Source of the DNA: Butyrivibrio sp. CB08
GTDB taxonomy: Bacteria > Bacillota > Clostridia > Lachnospirales > Lachnospiraceae
Length of the DNA stretch: 64,000 nt
Direction of reading: 5' to 3'
Assembly: GCF_003625485.1 (NCBI RefSeq)
Contig: NZ_RAIR01000001.1
Span: 434,001 to 498,000 of the forward strand
Shown here: piece after piece, positions 24,887-33,531 of the stretch
How positions within the stretch are numbered: position 1 is the stretch's first letter
Layout of the letters: each line of letters starts with the position of its first letter
Notes under the pieces: generated by a model
Seen by the model: only the letters and a program-made list of their open reading frames with translations
Database searches by the model: none
Told to the model about the DNA's origin: nothing
Position numbers and translations under genes: made by a program

Positions 24887-24960
24887 GCAATAAAGATGAT
24901 TATTGTGTGCGTAAAAATGTGATATTATTAATGTAATTTGGGGAGGCGTGGTGTAATCCT

Positions 24961-26973
24961 ATGTATTATGCATATATAAGTGCACTGGCTTTTGTGCTGA
25001 ACTTAATACTGAACAGAGAACCTATCTGGAATGTCATGGCTTTGCGAAAGGAAAAGGATGAGAGCAGAGATGCTGAACTTCGCTATGGCTATTTCCTTAT
25101 CGCAGCAGCAATCTATTATATAGTTGACTGCATATGGGGAGTTCTGGATGCTTATCATACTGTTCCGGGTTTGTACCCTGCTTTTTATACATCCACAGCC
25201 CTTTACTTCCTGATGATGCTGGTTACACTACTGGCCTGGACCAGGTATATTGTAGCTTACCTCAATAGGAGAGGACGTCGCAGCAAACGTCTTCTGATGT
25301 CCGTGCGGATATTGTTTATTGTTGGGGTCGTCGTTCTTTTTACAAATGGATTTTTTCCTACGATTTTCTATTTTGATGAAAGTAACAAGTATATCCCGGG
25401 CCCAGGAAGACATATACTATTTCTTTTGCAGATCGTCCTTTATCTGGTTATTTCCATATATATGTTTTACAACGCCAACAGATCAATAAGAAGCGAAAAG
25501 GTCAGATATATCGCGGTAGGAGCTTCGAGTAGTACGCTGGGACTGCTTCTGATATGCCAGATTCTTTATGTGTCTTTTCCTTTCTATGCTTCAGGCCTCA
25601 TCATCGCATCCAGCGTTATCCATTCTTTTGTTGAGGCTTCTGAAAAGAGAGAAAAGCAGATCTATGACCATATCCTGACTGTAATGGCTCAGGACTATGA
25701 AGCTATATATTATGTAGATATTGAGAGTGGAGAGTTCCTTGAATTTGCCATAAGTAAGAGATACGCTGACCTGAATGTGCCTTGTCTTGGTAAGGATTTC
25801 TATGGTGAGACACAGCAAAACATCGAGCTGTATGTCCATCCTGAAGACAGGGAAATTGCACGGAACTTCTATCGTAAAGAGATAATTCTTCAAAGTCTTG
25901 AGGGAAGAAAATCCTTCGCTATAAAATATAGGCTGATACTTCAGGGAGAGTCCAGATACTTCCTGTTTACATTGATGCGTGCCAACGATGGTAAGCATTT
26001 CATCCTTTACGAGAAGGACATTCAGGAAGAGCTTAATGCGGAGAAGGCGAGGCTTGAGACTCAGCAAAAGAGTATCACCTTTGGACGTATCGCAGAGACC
26101 CTTGCATCTAACTACGACGTTATCTTCTATGTAGATATCGAAGACAATTCCTACGTTAAGTATGGGCTTCTTAATGGATATACTAATCTTGAGGATACGG
26201 AACAAGGAGAGGATTTCTTTGCAGATACCATAAGAGACGTTGATACTGTTGTACATAAACAGGACAGAGATGTTGTTAGAGCTTTTGTTGATAAGGACAG
26301 GCTTCTTGCTGACCTTGCAAAACAGAAAAGATGCAGTCTTGATCATCGAATCTTGCTTATGGGAAAACTGCGTTATGCCAGGATGAGTGTCCGCAAAACC
26401 AGTGATGGAAGTCACCTTATTGTTGGTCTTGAAAATATTGATGCTGAGATCAAGAGAGAGAAGCAGTATCTGAAAACTCTTAAAAGTGAGAAAGAACTGG
26501 CAAGAAAAGATGAGCTTACCGGAACCAAGAATAAGACTGCATATACAGAGCTTGAGAATTCGGTTCAGGATAACATTGACAATGGTGTAGACTATCTTCC
26601 ATTTGGACTGGTTGTGTGTGATGCCAATGACTTAAAGAATATAAACGATACCCTTGGACATGCTGCTGGCGATGAATATATCAAAGCGACTGCTAAGATT
26701 TTGTGCGAGATATTTGATCACAGTCCGGTATTCAGAATAGGTGGAGACGAATTTGTAGTATTCCTTCGTGGAGGTGACTACTCTCACAGATATGAGCTTA
26801 TGGGAAGACTTAGAGACCGTGTCCATGAAAATCAAAAGAGTGATACTGGCCCTGTCATCGCCTCTGGAATGGCAGAATTTGATTCTAATAATGACAGTAT
26901 GGTATCTGATGTCTTTGACCGTGCAGACAAAGATATGTATGAAAACAAACAGTATTTAAAGTCCATCGGATAA
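24961..26973 (+). CDS. Membrane diguanylate cyclase with tandem PAS-like repeats
   Basis: A 670-residue protein. Residues 1-220 contain about seven helices (a 7TM-like sensor). Two similar modules follow, near 235-360 (YEAIYYVDIESGEFLEF) and 375-500 (YDVIFYVDIEDNSYVKY), which look like a duplicated PAS-type domain. The GGDEF cyclase domain fills 520-670 with intact GGDEF at 594-598, so it should make cyclic di-GMP. No RxxD inhibitory site is seen in the usual place. GGGGAGG lies 14 bases before the ATG, unusually far. A TTATTG-17-TATTAT promoter precedes it. Confidence 0.88.
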   Translation: MYYAYISALAFVLNLILNREPIWNVMALRKEKDESRDAELRYGYFLIAAAIYYIVDCIWGVLDAYHTVPGLYPAFYTSTALYFLMMLVTLLAWTRYIVAYLNRRGRRSKRLLMSVRILFIVGVVVLFTNGFFPTIFYFDESNKYIPGPGRHILFLLQIVLYLVISIYMFYNANRSIRSEKVRYIAVGASSSTLGLLLICQILYVSFPFYASGLIIASSVIHSFVEASEKREKQIYDHILTVMAQDYEAIYYVDIESGEFLEFAISKRYADLNVPCLGKDFYGETQQNIELYVHPEDREIARNFYRKEIILQSLEGRKSFAIKYRLILQGESRYFLFTLMRANDGKHFILYEKDIQEELNAEKARLETQQKSITFGRIAETLASNYDVIFYVDIEDNSYVKYGLLNGYTNLEDTEQGEDFFADTIRDVDTVVHKQDRDVVRAFVDKDRLLADLAKQKRCSLDHRILLMGKLRYARMSVRKTSDGSHLIVGLENIDAEIKREKQYLKTLKSEKELARKDELTGTKNKTAYTELENSVQDNIDNGVDYLPFGLVVCDANDLKNINDTLGHAAGDEYIKATAKILCEIFDHSPVFRIGGDEFVVFLRGGDYSHRYELMGRLRDRVHENQKSDTGPVIASGMAEFDSNNDSMVSDVFDRADKDMYENKQYLKSIG

Positions 26974-26980
26974 TTTTGTG

Positions 26981-27009
26981 TTGTATTCTTAAAGAGTACG
27001 TTGTATAAT
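26981..27009 (+). promoter_or_regulatory. Promoter of the nucleoside hydrolase / ECF unit
   Basis: TTGTAT-17-TATAAT. The start near 27016 gives a leader of about 135 bases ending in a terminator, as in a riboswitch. Confidence 0.7.
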
Positions 27010-27015
27010 CCACTA

Positions 27016-27097
27016 GCTAGGTAAAACGACAGTTCATTTGTACCTTCCTGTCGCTAAACAAAACCAGGACTACATGGAAATACTATGTCTTTTTATG
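27016..27097 (+). promoter_or_regulatory. Structured leader, candidate preQ1-type riboswitch aptamer
   Basis: CGACAG (27027-27032) pairs with CTGTCG (27048-27053) around loop TTCATTTGTACCTTC. AGGTA (27019-27023) can pair with TACCT (27041-27045) inside that loop, making an interleaved pseudoknot. An A-rich tail CTAAACAAAACCAGG follows, much like the tail of class I preQ1 aptamers. The 15-base loop is longer than in the best known examples, so the class is uncertain. The downstream genes fit queuosine/preQ1 salvage. The structure is seen; the ligand is inference. Confidence 0.45.
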
Positions 27098-27129
27098 TGG
27101 CTCTGCTTCTGGCAGAGCCAATTTTTTTG
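27098..27129 (+). terminator. Leader terminator before the nucleoside hydrolase
   Basis: TGGCTCTGC-ttctg-GCAGAGCCA followed by ATTTTTTT. It lies 22 bases before the start codon and after the candidate aptamer, so it would be the expression switch. Confidence 0.85.
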
Positions 27130-27150
27130 CCCAATTTTGAGGTGGAGAAC

Positions 27151-28092
27151 ATGAAGAAGGTCATTATCGACTGTGATCCGGGGATAGATGATTCCCTGGC
27201 AATAATGCTGGCACTAAACAGCCCTGAACTGGAGGTTATTGGAATCACCATTGTGGCAGGCAATTCGCCAGCTGAAATGGGATTTAGAAATGCCAAAAAG
27301 GTGCTGAACTTTCTTGGAAGACTTGATGTGCCGGTATACGTTGGCGCAGAGAGGCCACGTGTAAGAGAATACGTGAATGCCCTTGATACCCACGGCGAAG
27401 ATGGCCTTGGGGAGAGCTTTTTGCCTGATGTTCCAGAGCAGGATATTCCAGAGCAAAGCGCAGTGGAGTTTATGAGTAAAGCCCTTAAAGGGGGAGATGT
27501 TTCAGTTATAGCTCTTGGGCCACTTACAAACCTTGCGAAGCTTATCGATTCTGACCTCGATGCTTTTTTATCCATAGAAAGACTGGTGTCCATGGGCGGT
27601 AACTTTAGAAGCCATGGAAACTGTTCCCCGGTAGCTGAGTACAATTACTGGGAAGATCCCGACAGTGCAAAAGTAGTCTTTGATACTCTCTATGACCATC
27701 ACCGCATGATAGAGATGGTGGGACTTGATGTCACAAGGCCTATCGTTTTAACACCGGAGATTCTTGAGGATATGAAAAAGAAAAATCCGGTAGTTGGAGA
27801 TTTCGTCGAGAAGATCACAAAGTTTTACTTTAAGTTTCACTGGGAGTGGGAGCACATAAGAGGGTGCGTTATCAACGACCCGCTGGCTGTAGCTCATTTT
27901 ATAACACCAGATATTCTTTCAGGAATCGAGGCCTTTACTGAGGTTGAGACAGGGGGAATATCCATGGGACAGACAGTTGTGGACTCCATGGGCTTTTACA
28001 GGAAAGATAGTAATGCCTGCATCTACACACAGGTAGATACAGCGGCGTTTTGGGATTTGTTTTTACCAAGAATATTAGAAATCAGGAGATAA
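27151..28092 (+). CDS. Nucleoside hydrolase, candidate queuosine hydrolase (QueK-like)
   Basis: A 313-residue inosine/uridine-preferring nucleoside hydrolase family enzyme. The calcium-binding DCDPGIDDSLA motif opens the protein, and NIVAGN-like TIVAGNS, GPLTNLA, SMGGNF and the late CVINDPLAV segment are present. It cleaves an N-ribosidic bond. Its place behind a riboswitch-like leader and directly before an ECF S-component matches the queK-queT/qrtT type operons that salvage queuosine in Clostridia, so queuosine is my preferred substrate; ordinary purine or pyrimidine nucleosides are the alternative. ATG 27151 has GGTGGAG; the frame's earlier ATG (27085) lies before the terminator. Confidence 0.82.
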   Translation: MKKVIIDCDPGIDDSLAIMLALNSPELEVIGITIVAGNSPAEMGFRNAKKVLNFLGRLDVPVYVGAERPRVREYVNALDTHGEDGLGESFLPDVPEQDIPEQSAVEFMSKALKGGDVSVIALGPLTNLAKLIDSDLDAFLSIERLVSMGGNFRSHGNCSPVAEYNYWEDPDSAKVVFDTLYDHHRMIEMVGLDVTRPIVLTPEILEDMKKKNPVVGDFVEKITKFYFKFHWEWEHIRGCVINDPLAVAHFITPDILSGIEAFTEVETGGISMGQTVVDSMGFYRKDSNACIYTQVDTAAFWDLFLPRILEIRR

Positions 28093-28099
28093 ATTAGAA

Positions 28100-28684
28100 A
28101 TGAATAACAACACCAAGAAACTGACATTTATTGCACTTGCAGTAGCCATCAACATTGTGGGAAGTAAGCTGGCTCTTTTCCTTAACCTTCCAATCTTCCT
28201 TGACAGCATTGGAACTATCCTTGCAGCTATCGCTTTGGGACCACTTGCAGGAGGAGCAGCAGCTCTTATTGGAGGCCTCATTAACGGAGCCCTTGGAGAT
28301 GTATATGCGATCTACTTCTCAGTGAGCGGAGTTCTCATGGGCGTTATAGCAGGATTTCTTTTCCATGATAAAAAGAACAGCGCTCCTTCACTTTTCTGGA
28401 AAGGTCTTATAGTTACACTTCCTGCATCAGCTCTTTCAGCCTGCATTGAGACTTTCCTCTTTGGCGGAATCACATCAGCTGTAGTAACTACCTTTATCAT
28501 CCAGGCTCTTTCCCAGACAGCACTTAAACTCTTTGGAAGTGCATTCCTCACACAGGCTGTAACTGATTATGTAGATAAGATGGTTGCTATTTTACTTGTT
28601 GTTTTCAGCATGAAAAATCTGCCTTATGAGCTTACACATTTCGAGGAAAAGGAAAGCACTAAGGCAGTAGAAGTTACCAGATAA
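28100..28684 (+). CDS. ECF transporter S-component, QrtT/QueT-like candidate
   Basis: A 194-residue membrane protein with about six helices, including the small-residue stretch LGPLAGGAAALIGGLINGALGD typical of substrate-binding S-components of energy-coupling factor importers (shown only as a position: residues 49-70). No ATPase or T-component is nearby, so it must share a group II ECF module encoded elsewhere. It begins seven bases after the nucleoside hydrolase stop. Substrate by context: queuosine, queuine or preQ1; a nucleoside or vitamin cannot be excluded. Its 3' end overlaps the convergent SDR gene by 11 bases. Confidence 0.78.
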   Translation: MNNNTKKLTFIALAVAINIVGSKLALFLNLPIFLDSIGTILAAIALGPLAGGAAALIGGLINGALGDVYAIYFSVSGVLMGVIAGFLFHDKKNSAPSLFWKGLIVTLPASALSACIETFLFGGITSAVVTTFIIQALSQTALKLFGSAFLTQAVTDYVDKMVAILLVVFSMKNLPYELTHFEEKESTKAVEVTR

Positions 28685-29318
28685 AATTGGATTTTAGCTG
28701 CTCGCCGTTATCGATGAGCAGGTCCTGACCAGTCATGGACTTGTTGACATTGGTCAGATAATAGGATAGATCAGCTATTTCTTCTGCAGATGCCCATCTG
28801 CCAAGCAGGGTCTCGTCAAGGCACTGCTGCATTAGCTTTGGATCATCCATAATATGAGCATTCAGGGGTGTGTAGACACCTCCTGCCGAGATGCTGTTAG
28901 AAGTTGCACCGTATTTCGCCAGGCGAAGTGCGGTGTTTTTCATATATGTGACCACGCCGCCTTTACTTGCTGCATACTCCGGGAATTCCGCACCATTTGA
29001 GGCACTGGAGGATGCCATGAAAAGCACTGAGTGAATACTGTCCTGAAAGGCATACTTTTCAGTAACGGCGATGGTTGCAGAAAGATTCGTCTCGATGACA
29101 TCAGGTCCCTCCTGGATTCCGGCATTATTAATAAGGACATTAATACCGTCAAGGTCCGGGAGATCTTTTTTAATATCAACGATCATATGGGTGTAGGAAG
29201 GAGAGCTTAGGTCACTTTCTGCAACATCAAAGCCAATGACCTCGTGTCCCATCTCCAGGTATTTTTTTGCGCATGCAAGCCCGATTCCGCGGCTTGTTCC
29301 GGTAATTAGTATTTTCAT
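28674..29318 (-). CDS. SDR family oxidoreductase
   Basis: A 214-residue classical SDR. TGTSRGIG is the cofactor motif (residues 7-14), NNAG lies near 64, a Ser occurs in FMASSSAS, and YAASK gives the catalytic Tyr/Lys. It resembles 3-oxoacyl-ACP reductase-type enzymes but is shorter than the usual 245 residues. The substrate is unknown. It is transcribed alone, divergent from the fructokinase gene, and overlaps the tail of the ECF gene. Confidence 0.85.
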   Translation of the reverse strand: MKILITGTSRGIGLACAKKYLEMGHEVIGFDVAESDLSSPSYTHMIVDIKKDLPDLDGINVLINNAGIQEGPDVIETNLSATIAVTEKYAFQDSIHSVLFMASSSASNGAEFPEYAASKGGVVTYMKNTALRLAKYGATSNSISAGGVYTPLNAHIMDDPKLMQQCLDETLLGRWASAEEIADLSYYLTNVNKSMTGQDLLIDNGEQLKSNFIW

Positions 29319-29383
29319 GGGTCTAGTATAACACAGCTTGCTATATTACAATTAATTTATGACGGTATTTTTGGAGGGCTTAT

Positions 29384-30253
29384 ATGAACTACGGAGCACT
29401 GGAAGCTGGCGGAACCAAGATGGTTGTGGCAATTGGAGATGAGAATGGCAGGATTTTGGAGCAGCAGTCCATTCCCACAACGACCCCTGATGAAACCATG
29501 CCTAAGATAATAGAGTATTTTAAGGGAAAAGAGATAAGGACCCTTGGAGTTGCCTGTTTTGGGCCAATTGACCTGAACAAGTCTTCAAAGACCTACGGAT
29601 ATATCACTTCAACTCCAAAGACAGCCTGGAAGAACTTCAATATCGTGGGATGTCTTAAGGATGCCCTTAGGATTCCTGTGGGCTTTGACACTGATGTAAA
29701 CGGCTCGATCCTTGGAGAGATCACCTATGGCTGTGCCAAAGGCCTTACCGATGCCATCTACCTTACAATCGGCACAGGAATTGGCGGAGGCGTGATGTCC
29801 AATGGAAGGCTCCTTCACGGAATGCTTCACCCGGAGCTTGGACATATCAGAATTGGGAAAAGAGCTGATGACAAAGGATCTTCAGTCTGTCCCTTCCACG
29901 ATGACTGCCTTGAGGGCCTTGCTTCTGGAGTATCCATAGAAAAGAGATGGGGCAAAAAAGGAGTAGAGCTCAAGGATAATGAAGAAGTCTGGGAGCTGGA
30001 AGCAGACTATATCGCCACAGCTCTTGTTAACTACTGTCTTACCCTTAGCCCGCAAAAGATAATCCTTGGGGGAGGAGTTATGCACCAGGAGCAGCTCTTT
30101 CCACTGATAAGAAATAAGTTCAGGGATAAGATGGCAGGCTACATTCAGACAAAAGAGCTTGAAAACCTTGATGAATACATAGTTCCCGCAAGCCTTCATG
30201 ACGACCAGGGAATCATGGGCGCCGTAAAGATAGCCATTGACGCGGACAAATAA
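29384..30253 (+). CDS. ROK family fructokinase
   Basis: A 289-residue sugar kinase. The ATP-binding start GALEAGGTKMVVAIGD, the catalytic DTDVN, TIGTGIGGG, and zinc site GHIRIG...CPFHDDCLEGLASG match the ScrK/GmuE fructokinases. It phosphorylates fructose (perhaps mannose) to the 6-phosphate. GGAGGG precedes the ATG. It heads a unit with the ManA-ROK fusion (9-base gap) and a GH13 enzyme (14-base gap), linking fructose, mannose and glucose phosphate pools. Confidence 0.88.
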   Translation: MNYGALEAGGTKMVVAIGDENGRILEQQSIPTTTPDETMPKIIEYFKGKEIRTLGVACFGPIDLNKSSKTYGYITSTPKTAWKNFNIVGCLKDALRIPVGFDTDVNGSILGEITYGCAKGLTDAIYLTIGTGIGGGVMSNGRLLHGMLHPELGHIRIGKRADDKGSSVCPFHDDCLEGLASGVSIEKRWGKKGVELKDNEEVWELEADYIATALVNYCLTLSPQKIILGGGVMHQEQLFPLIRNKFRDKMAGYIQTKELENLDEYIVPASLHDDQGIMGAVKIAIDADK

Positions 30254-30262
30254 GGGGGAAAC

Positions 30263-32113
30263 ATGAGCATTTTAAAACTTAAGCCCACCTGTAAGGACTA
30301 CCTCTGGGGCGGTCACAGGCTGGTTGAGGAATATGGAATAGAATACGACGGAAGTGTCTGTGCAGAAGCCTGGGAGCTATCCTGCCATCCGGACGGGCCC
30401 TCTGTTATCGAAAATGGCCCATATAAGGGAAAGACACTTTTCGAGTACATAAAAGCTGAAGGACCTGACGCCCTTGGAAGTCACTGCAGGAGATTTCGCG
30501 AATTTCCTGTCCTTGCCAAATTCATCGACGCAAAAGAGAACCTCTCTGTTCAGGTGCATCCAGGAAACGGCTTTGCCCTTAAGAATGAGGGACAGTATGG
30601 AAAAACAGAGATGTGGTACGTCCTTGATGCTGAGGAAGGCGCATTTTTGTACTACGGCTTTAACAGGGAGATATCCAAAGAGGAGTTTGCGAAGAGGATA
30701 GCTGAGGACACACTTTTAGAGGTTCTTAACGCTGTACCTGTTAAGAAGGGAGATGCTCTTTTCATAGAATCCGGAACCCTTCACGCCATCGGCAAAGGGA
30801 TCCTCATTGCTGAGATCCAGCAAAATTCAAATGTTACCTACAGAGTCTACGACTATGGAAGAGTTGGAAAAGACGGCAAAAAGCGAGATCTTCACATTGA
30901 GAAGGCGCTGGCTGTCACAAACACTGTGCCCATCGTAAGAAACGGCGCAGGTTACCCTCACATAGCGGACTGTGACTATTTTACTGTTGATAAGTTAAAC
31001 CTTGACGGCGTTTTGACCTGCAGGATGCAGGGTAACGTGTCGGATAAGTCTTTTTTGTCCATACTGATACTGGACGGCGAGGGAAAGATCTCCAATGAAG
31101 GCCAGGAACTGTCCTATAGAAAGGGCGATTCATTCTTCCTGTCAGCAGGAAGCGGAGACTGGCAGATAGAAGGAGCCTGCGATGCTCTTCTTACAACCAT
31201 AAGGGAGAAGGCAAGCCCTGTAAGGGTTGGAATAAATATCGGATCCTCCAACGTACAGATAGGTCTTGTAAATGACCAGCAGCACCTTATTGCTGAGCTG
31301 AAATACCCTACTGAAGCCAAAAGGCCAGCGTCTGAGATAATTAAAGAGGCAGCAAAAAAGACATTGAAGCTCCTTGATGAGAACAACATTCCACTGGATC
31401 AGTGCATAGGCGTTGGTGTCGGAGTGCCTGGAACTGTAGACAGAAAGAGCGGTACGGTCATCTATTCCAACAATATCCGCTGGGAGAACGTGCTCCTAAC
31501 AAAAGAGCTTGAGAAGATAATCCCATGTCCTGTAAGGATAGCCAATGACGCAGACTGTGCTGCCCTTGGCGAAGCCATAGCAGGAGCGGGAAAAGAGTTT
31601 AGCGACGTTGTTATGTTTACCCTTGGAAACGGCGTAGGAGGCGGGATCATCCTTAATGGAAACGTCTTTGAAGGCGGTATGATGGGTGGAAGCGAAGTTG
31701 GCCACCAGGTGATAAAGGCTTCCGGAAGGCAGTGCACCTGCGGAAGGAAGGGCTGTCTTGAAGCTTACGTTTCGGTTCCGGCTCTTTTATCTAGTGTTTC
31801 AGAAAAACTGGGCAAGGAGCTAACTCTTGAGGAGATCTTTGAAAGAGGTGACTCCGGCGATAAAGAGATCAGTGAGATACTTGAGCAGTACTGTCAGATG
31901 CTTGGACAGGGCATAGTTAATATCGTAAACATGTTCAGACCTCAGCTTATCCTCATTGGAGGATGGATCTCAAAATATGGACAGAGCCTTATCCCAAGGC
32001 TTAAGGAGATCATGACAGATGAGGCCTTTGGCGGAGATCACGGAATGATCCCTGAAATAGCAGTGGCTGAGCTTGGCGAAGACGCCGGAATAATTGGAGC
32101 AGCAAACCTGTAA
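30263..32113 (+). CDS. Fusion: mannose-6-phosphate isomerase + ROK glucokinase-like
   Basis: A 616-residue two-domain protein. Residues 1-315 are a class I phosphomannose isomerase: the zinc ligands Q97 and H99 (VQVHP), E116 (KTEMWY) and H174 (TLHAIG) are visible. From about R321 (RVGINIGSSN) a complete ROK kinase follows, with NDADCAALGE, TLGNGVGGG, GSEVGH and zinc site CTCGRKGC (491-498). The two halves would interconvert mannose-6-P with fructose-6-P and phosphorylate glucose or mannose. These are normally separate genes of about 315 and 300 residues. The frame is continuous and both catalytic sets are intact, so the fusion is probably real. It is co-transcribed with the fructokinase and GH13 genes. 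Confidence 0.88.
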   Translation: MSILKLKPTCKDYLWGGHRLVEEYGIEYDGSVCAEAWELSCHPDGPSVIENGPYKGKTLFEYIKAEGPDALGSHCRRFREFPVLAKFIDAKENLSVQVHPGNGFALKNEGQYGKTEMWYVLDAEEGAFLYYGFNREISKEEFAKRIAEDTLLEVLNAVPVKKGDALFIESGTLHAIGKGILIAEIQQNSNVTYRVYDYGRVGKDGKKRDLHIEKALAVTNTVPIVRNGAGYPHIADCDYFTVDKLNLDGVLTCRMQGNVSDKSFLSILILDGEGKISNEGQELSYRKGDSFFLSAGSGDWQIEGACDALLTTIREKASPVRVGINIGSSNVQIGLVNDQQHLIAELKYPTEAKRPASEIIKEAAKKTLKLLDENNIPLDQCIGVGVGVPGTVDRKSGTVIYSNNIRWENVLLTKELEKIIPCPVRIANDADCAALGEAIAGAGKEFSDVVMFTLGNGVGGGIILNGNVFEGGMMGGSEVGHQVIKASGRQCTCGRKGCLEAYVSVPALLSSVSEKLGKELTLEEIFERGDSGDKEISEILEQYCQMLGQGIVNIVNMFRPQLILIGGWISKYGQSLIPRLKEIMTDEAFGGDHGMIPEIAVAELGEDAGIIGAANL

Positions 32114-32127
32114 GGAGGAAATATAAT

Positions 32128-33432
32128 ATGTGGGCTTATGAAACTAACTTTTACCAGATCTATCCACTGGGCTTTTGCGGAGCACCCTTTGAAAATGACG
32201 GGAAGCTTGAGCACAGGATATTAAAGGTAATAGACTGGATACCTCACTTTAAGAAGCTGGGAGTTGGAGCGGTCCTCTTTAACCCTGTATTTGAGTCAGA
32301 TACCCATGGGTACAACACCAGGGATTACAAGAAGATAGACGTTCGTCTTGGAACCAACGACGACTTTAAGAAGGTGTGCAAGGCTCTTCATAAAGAGGGG
32401 ATAAAGGTTGTTTTAGACGGTGTATTTAATCACGCTGGAAGAGGATTCTTTGGATTTACTGATGTCCTTGAAAAGAAGTGGGATTCTCCATACAAGGACT
32501 GGTTTCACATAAGCTTTGACGGAAACAGTAACTACAACGACGGACTTTGGTACGAGGGCTGGGAAGGAAACTACGACCTTGTTAAGCTCAACCTTAGAAA
32601 TCCTGCTGTTACTGACTATCTGCTTGAGAGCGTAAAATTCTGGATCGATGAGTTTGGCATCGATGGCCTTAGGCTCGACGTTGCATACTGCGTAGATACT
32701 GACTTTTTAAGACGCCTTCGCTACGAGACTGGGAACTGGAAAGAAGATTTCTTCCTGATGGGAGAGATGATAGGCGGTGATTACAACCGCATCATGGGAG
32801 ATGACCTGTGTCATTCTACCACCAACTATGAATGCTACAAAGGAATGTTCTCAGCCCTTAACAGCATGAACTTATTTGAAATAGTTCATTCACTTCTTAG
32901 GCAGTTTGGACCTGAGAACTGGACGCTATATAAAGGGAAACACCTGTTATCATTCGTTGACAATCACGATGTTTCAAGGATTGCCAGCACCCTGGTCAAT
33001 CCAAATCACTTAAAGCTCATCTACACTTTGATGTTTGGTATGCCTGGAATCCCAACTGTCTACTACGGAAGTGAGTGGGGCACAAAGGCTGATAAGTCCC
33101 AGGGTGATCCTGCGCTTCGTCCATGCTTTGATGAGCCGGAGTGGAACGAGCTTACAGATCATATAGCAGCCCTCTGCAAGGCTCAGAGCGGATCAAATGC
33201 CCTTAACTACGGCGGATTCAAGTCCCTTGTTCTCACCAACAGGCAGTGCATCTTTGAAAGAGAGACGGCAGAAGACAGAGTCCTTGTTGTGATAAACGCT
33301 GACGAGAATCCATTCCATGCCCACTTTGATGCAAGAGCTGGAAGAGCCACAGATCTTATCACGGGAGCTGATATCGATTTTGGCGGAGGCCTTGAGATAC
33401 CTGGCTACACATCATATCTTCTTCAGATATAA
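32128..33432 (+). CDS. GH13 family alpha-glucosidase/amylase-like, cytoplasmic
   Basis: A 434-residue alpha-amylase-family enzyme without a signal peptide. All three catalytic acids are seen: nucleophile D184 (GLRLDVA), acid/base E213 (LMGEM) and D281 (FVDNHD). Region I is VVLDGVFNHAG. It is compact, like intracellular neopullulanase/maltodextrin hydrolases without the N-terminal domain. It would release glucose or maltose for the upstream kinases. AAGGAGG precedes the ATG. The operon probably ends here or continues weakly into the next gene. Confidence 0.85.
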   Translation: MWAYETNFYQIYPLGFCGAPFENDGKLEHRILKVIDWIPHFKKLGVGAVLFNPVFESDTHGYNTRDYKKIDVRLGTNDDFKKVCKALHKEGIKVVLDGVFNHAGRGFFGFTDVLEKKWDSPYKDWFHISFDGNSNYNDGLWYEGWEGNYDLVKLNLRNPAVTDYLLESVKFWIDEFGIDGLRLDVAYCVDTDFLRRLRYETGNWKEDFFLMGEMIGGDYNRIMGDDLCHSTTNYECYKGMFSALNSMNLFEIVHSLLRQFGPENWTLYKGKHLLSFVDNHDVSRIASTLVNPNHLKLIYTLMFGMPGIPTVYYGSEWGTKADKSQGDPALRPCFDEPEWNELTDHIAALCKAQSGSNALNYGGFKSLVLTNRQCIFERETAEDRVLVVINADENPFHAHFDARAGRATDLITGADIDFGGGLEIPGYTSYLLQI

Positions 33433-33488
33433 GCACGAAATAATAATTTTTCTTTGACACTTCGTATGATTCTATGAGTTTATTATGG

Positions 33489-33516
33489 TCTGATGACATA
33501 GAATTGGTTTATCAGA
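33489..33516. repeat. Inverted repeat before the YetA-like gene
   Basis: TCTGAT (33489-33494) and ATCAGA (33511-33516) flank 16 bases and end just before the GGAGGTGG ribosome site. A TTGACA is present at about 33453 without a clear -10 at 17 bases. Operator or leader hairpin. Confidence 0.35.
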
Positions 33517-33531
33517 TCATGGAGGTGGCAA

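Noticed and set aside
25591..26415. Minus-strand 274-codon frame inside the diguanylate cyclase gene
   Set aside because: Shadow of a well-defined coding gene; no domain or start signal.
27085..27150. N-terminal extension of the nucleoside hydrolase
   Set aside because: It would be encoded by the leader terminator; ATG 27151 has a good ribosome site and begins the conserved fold.
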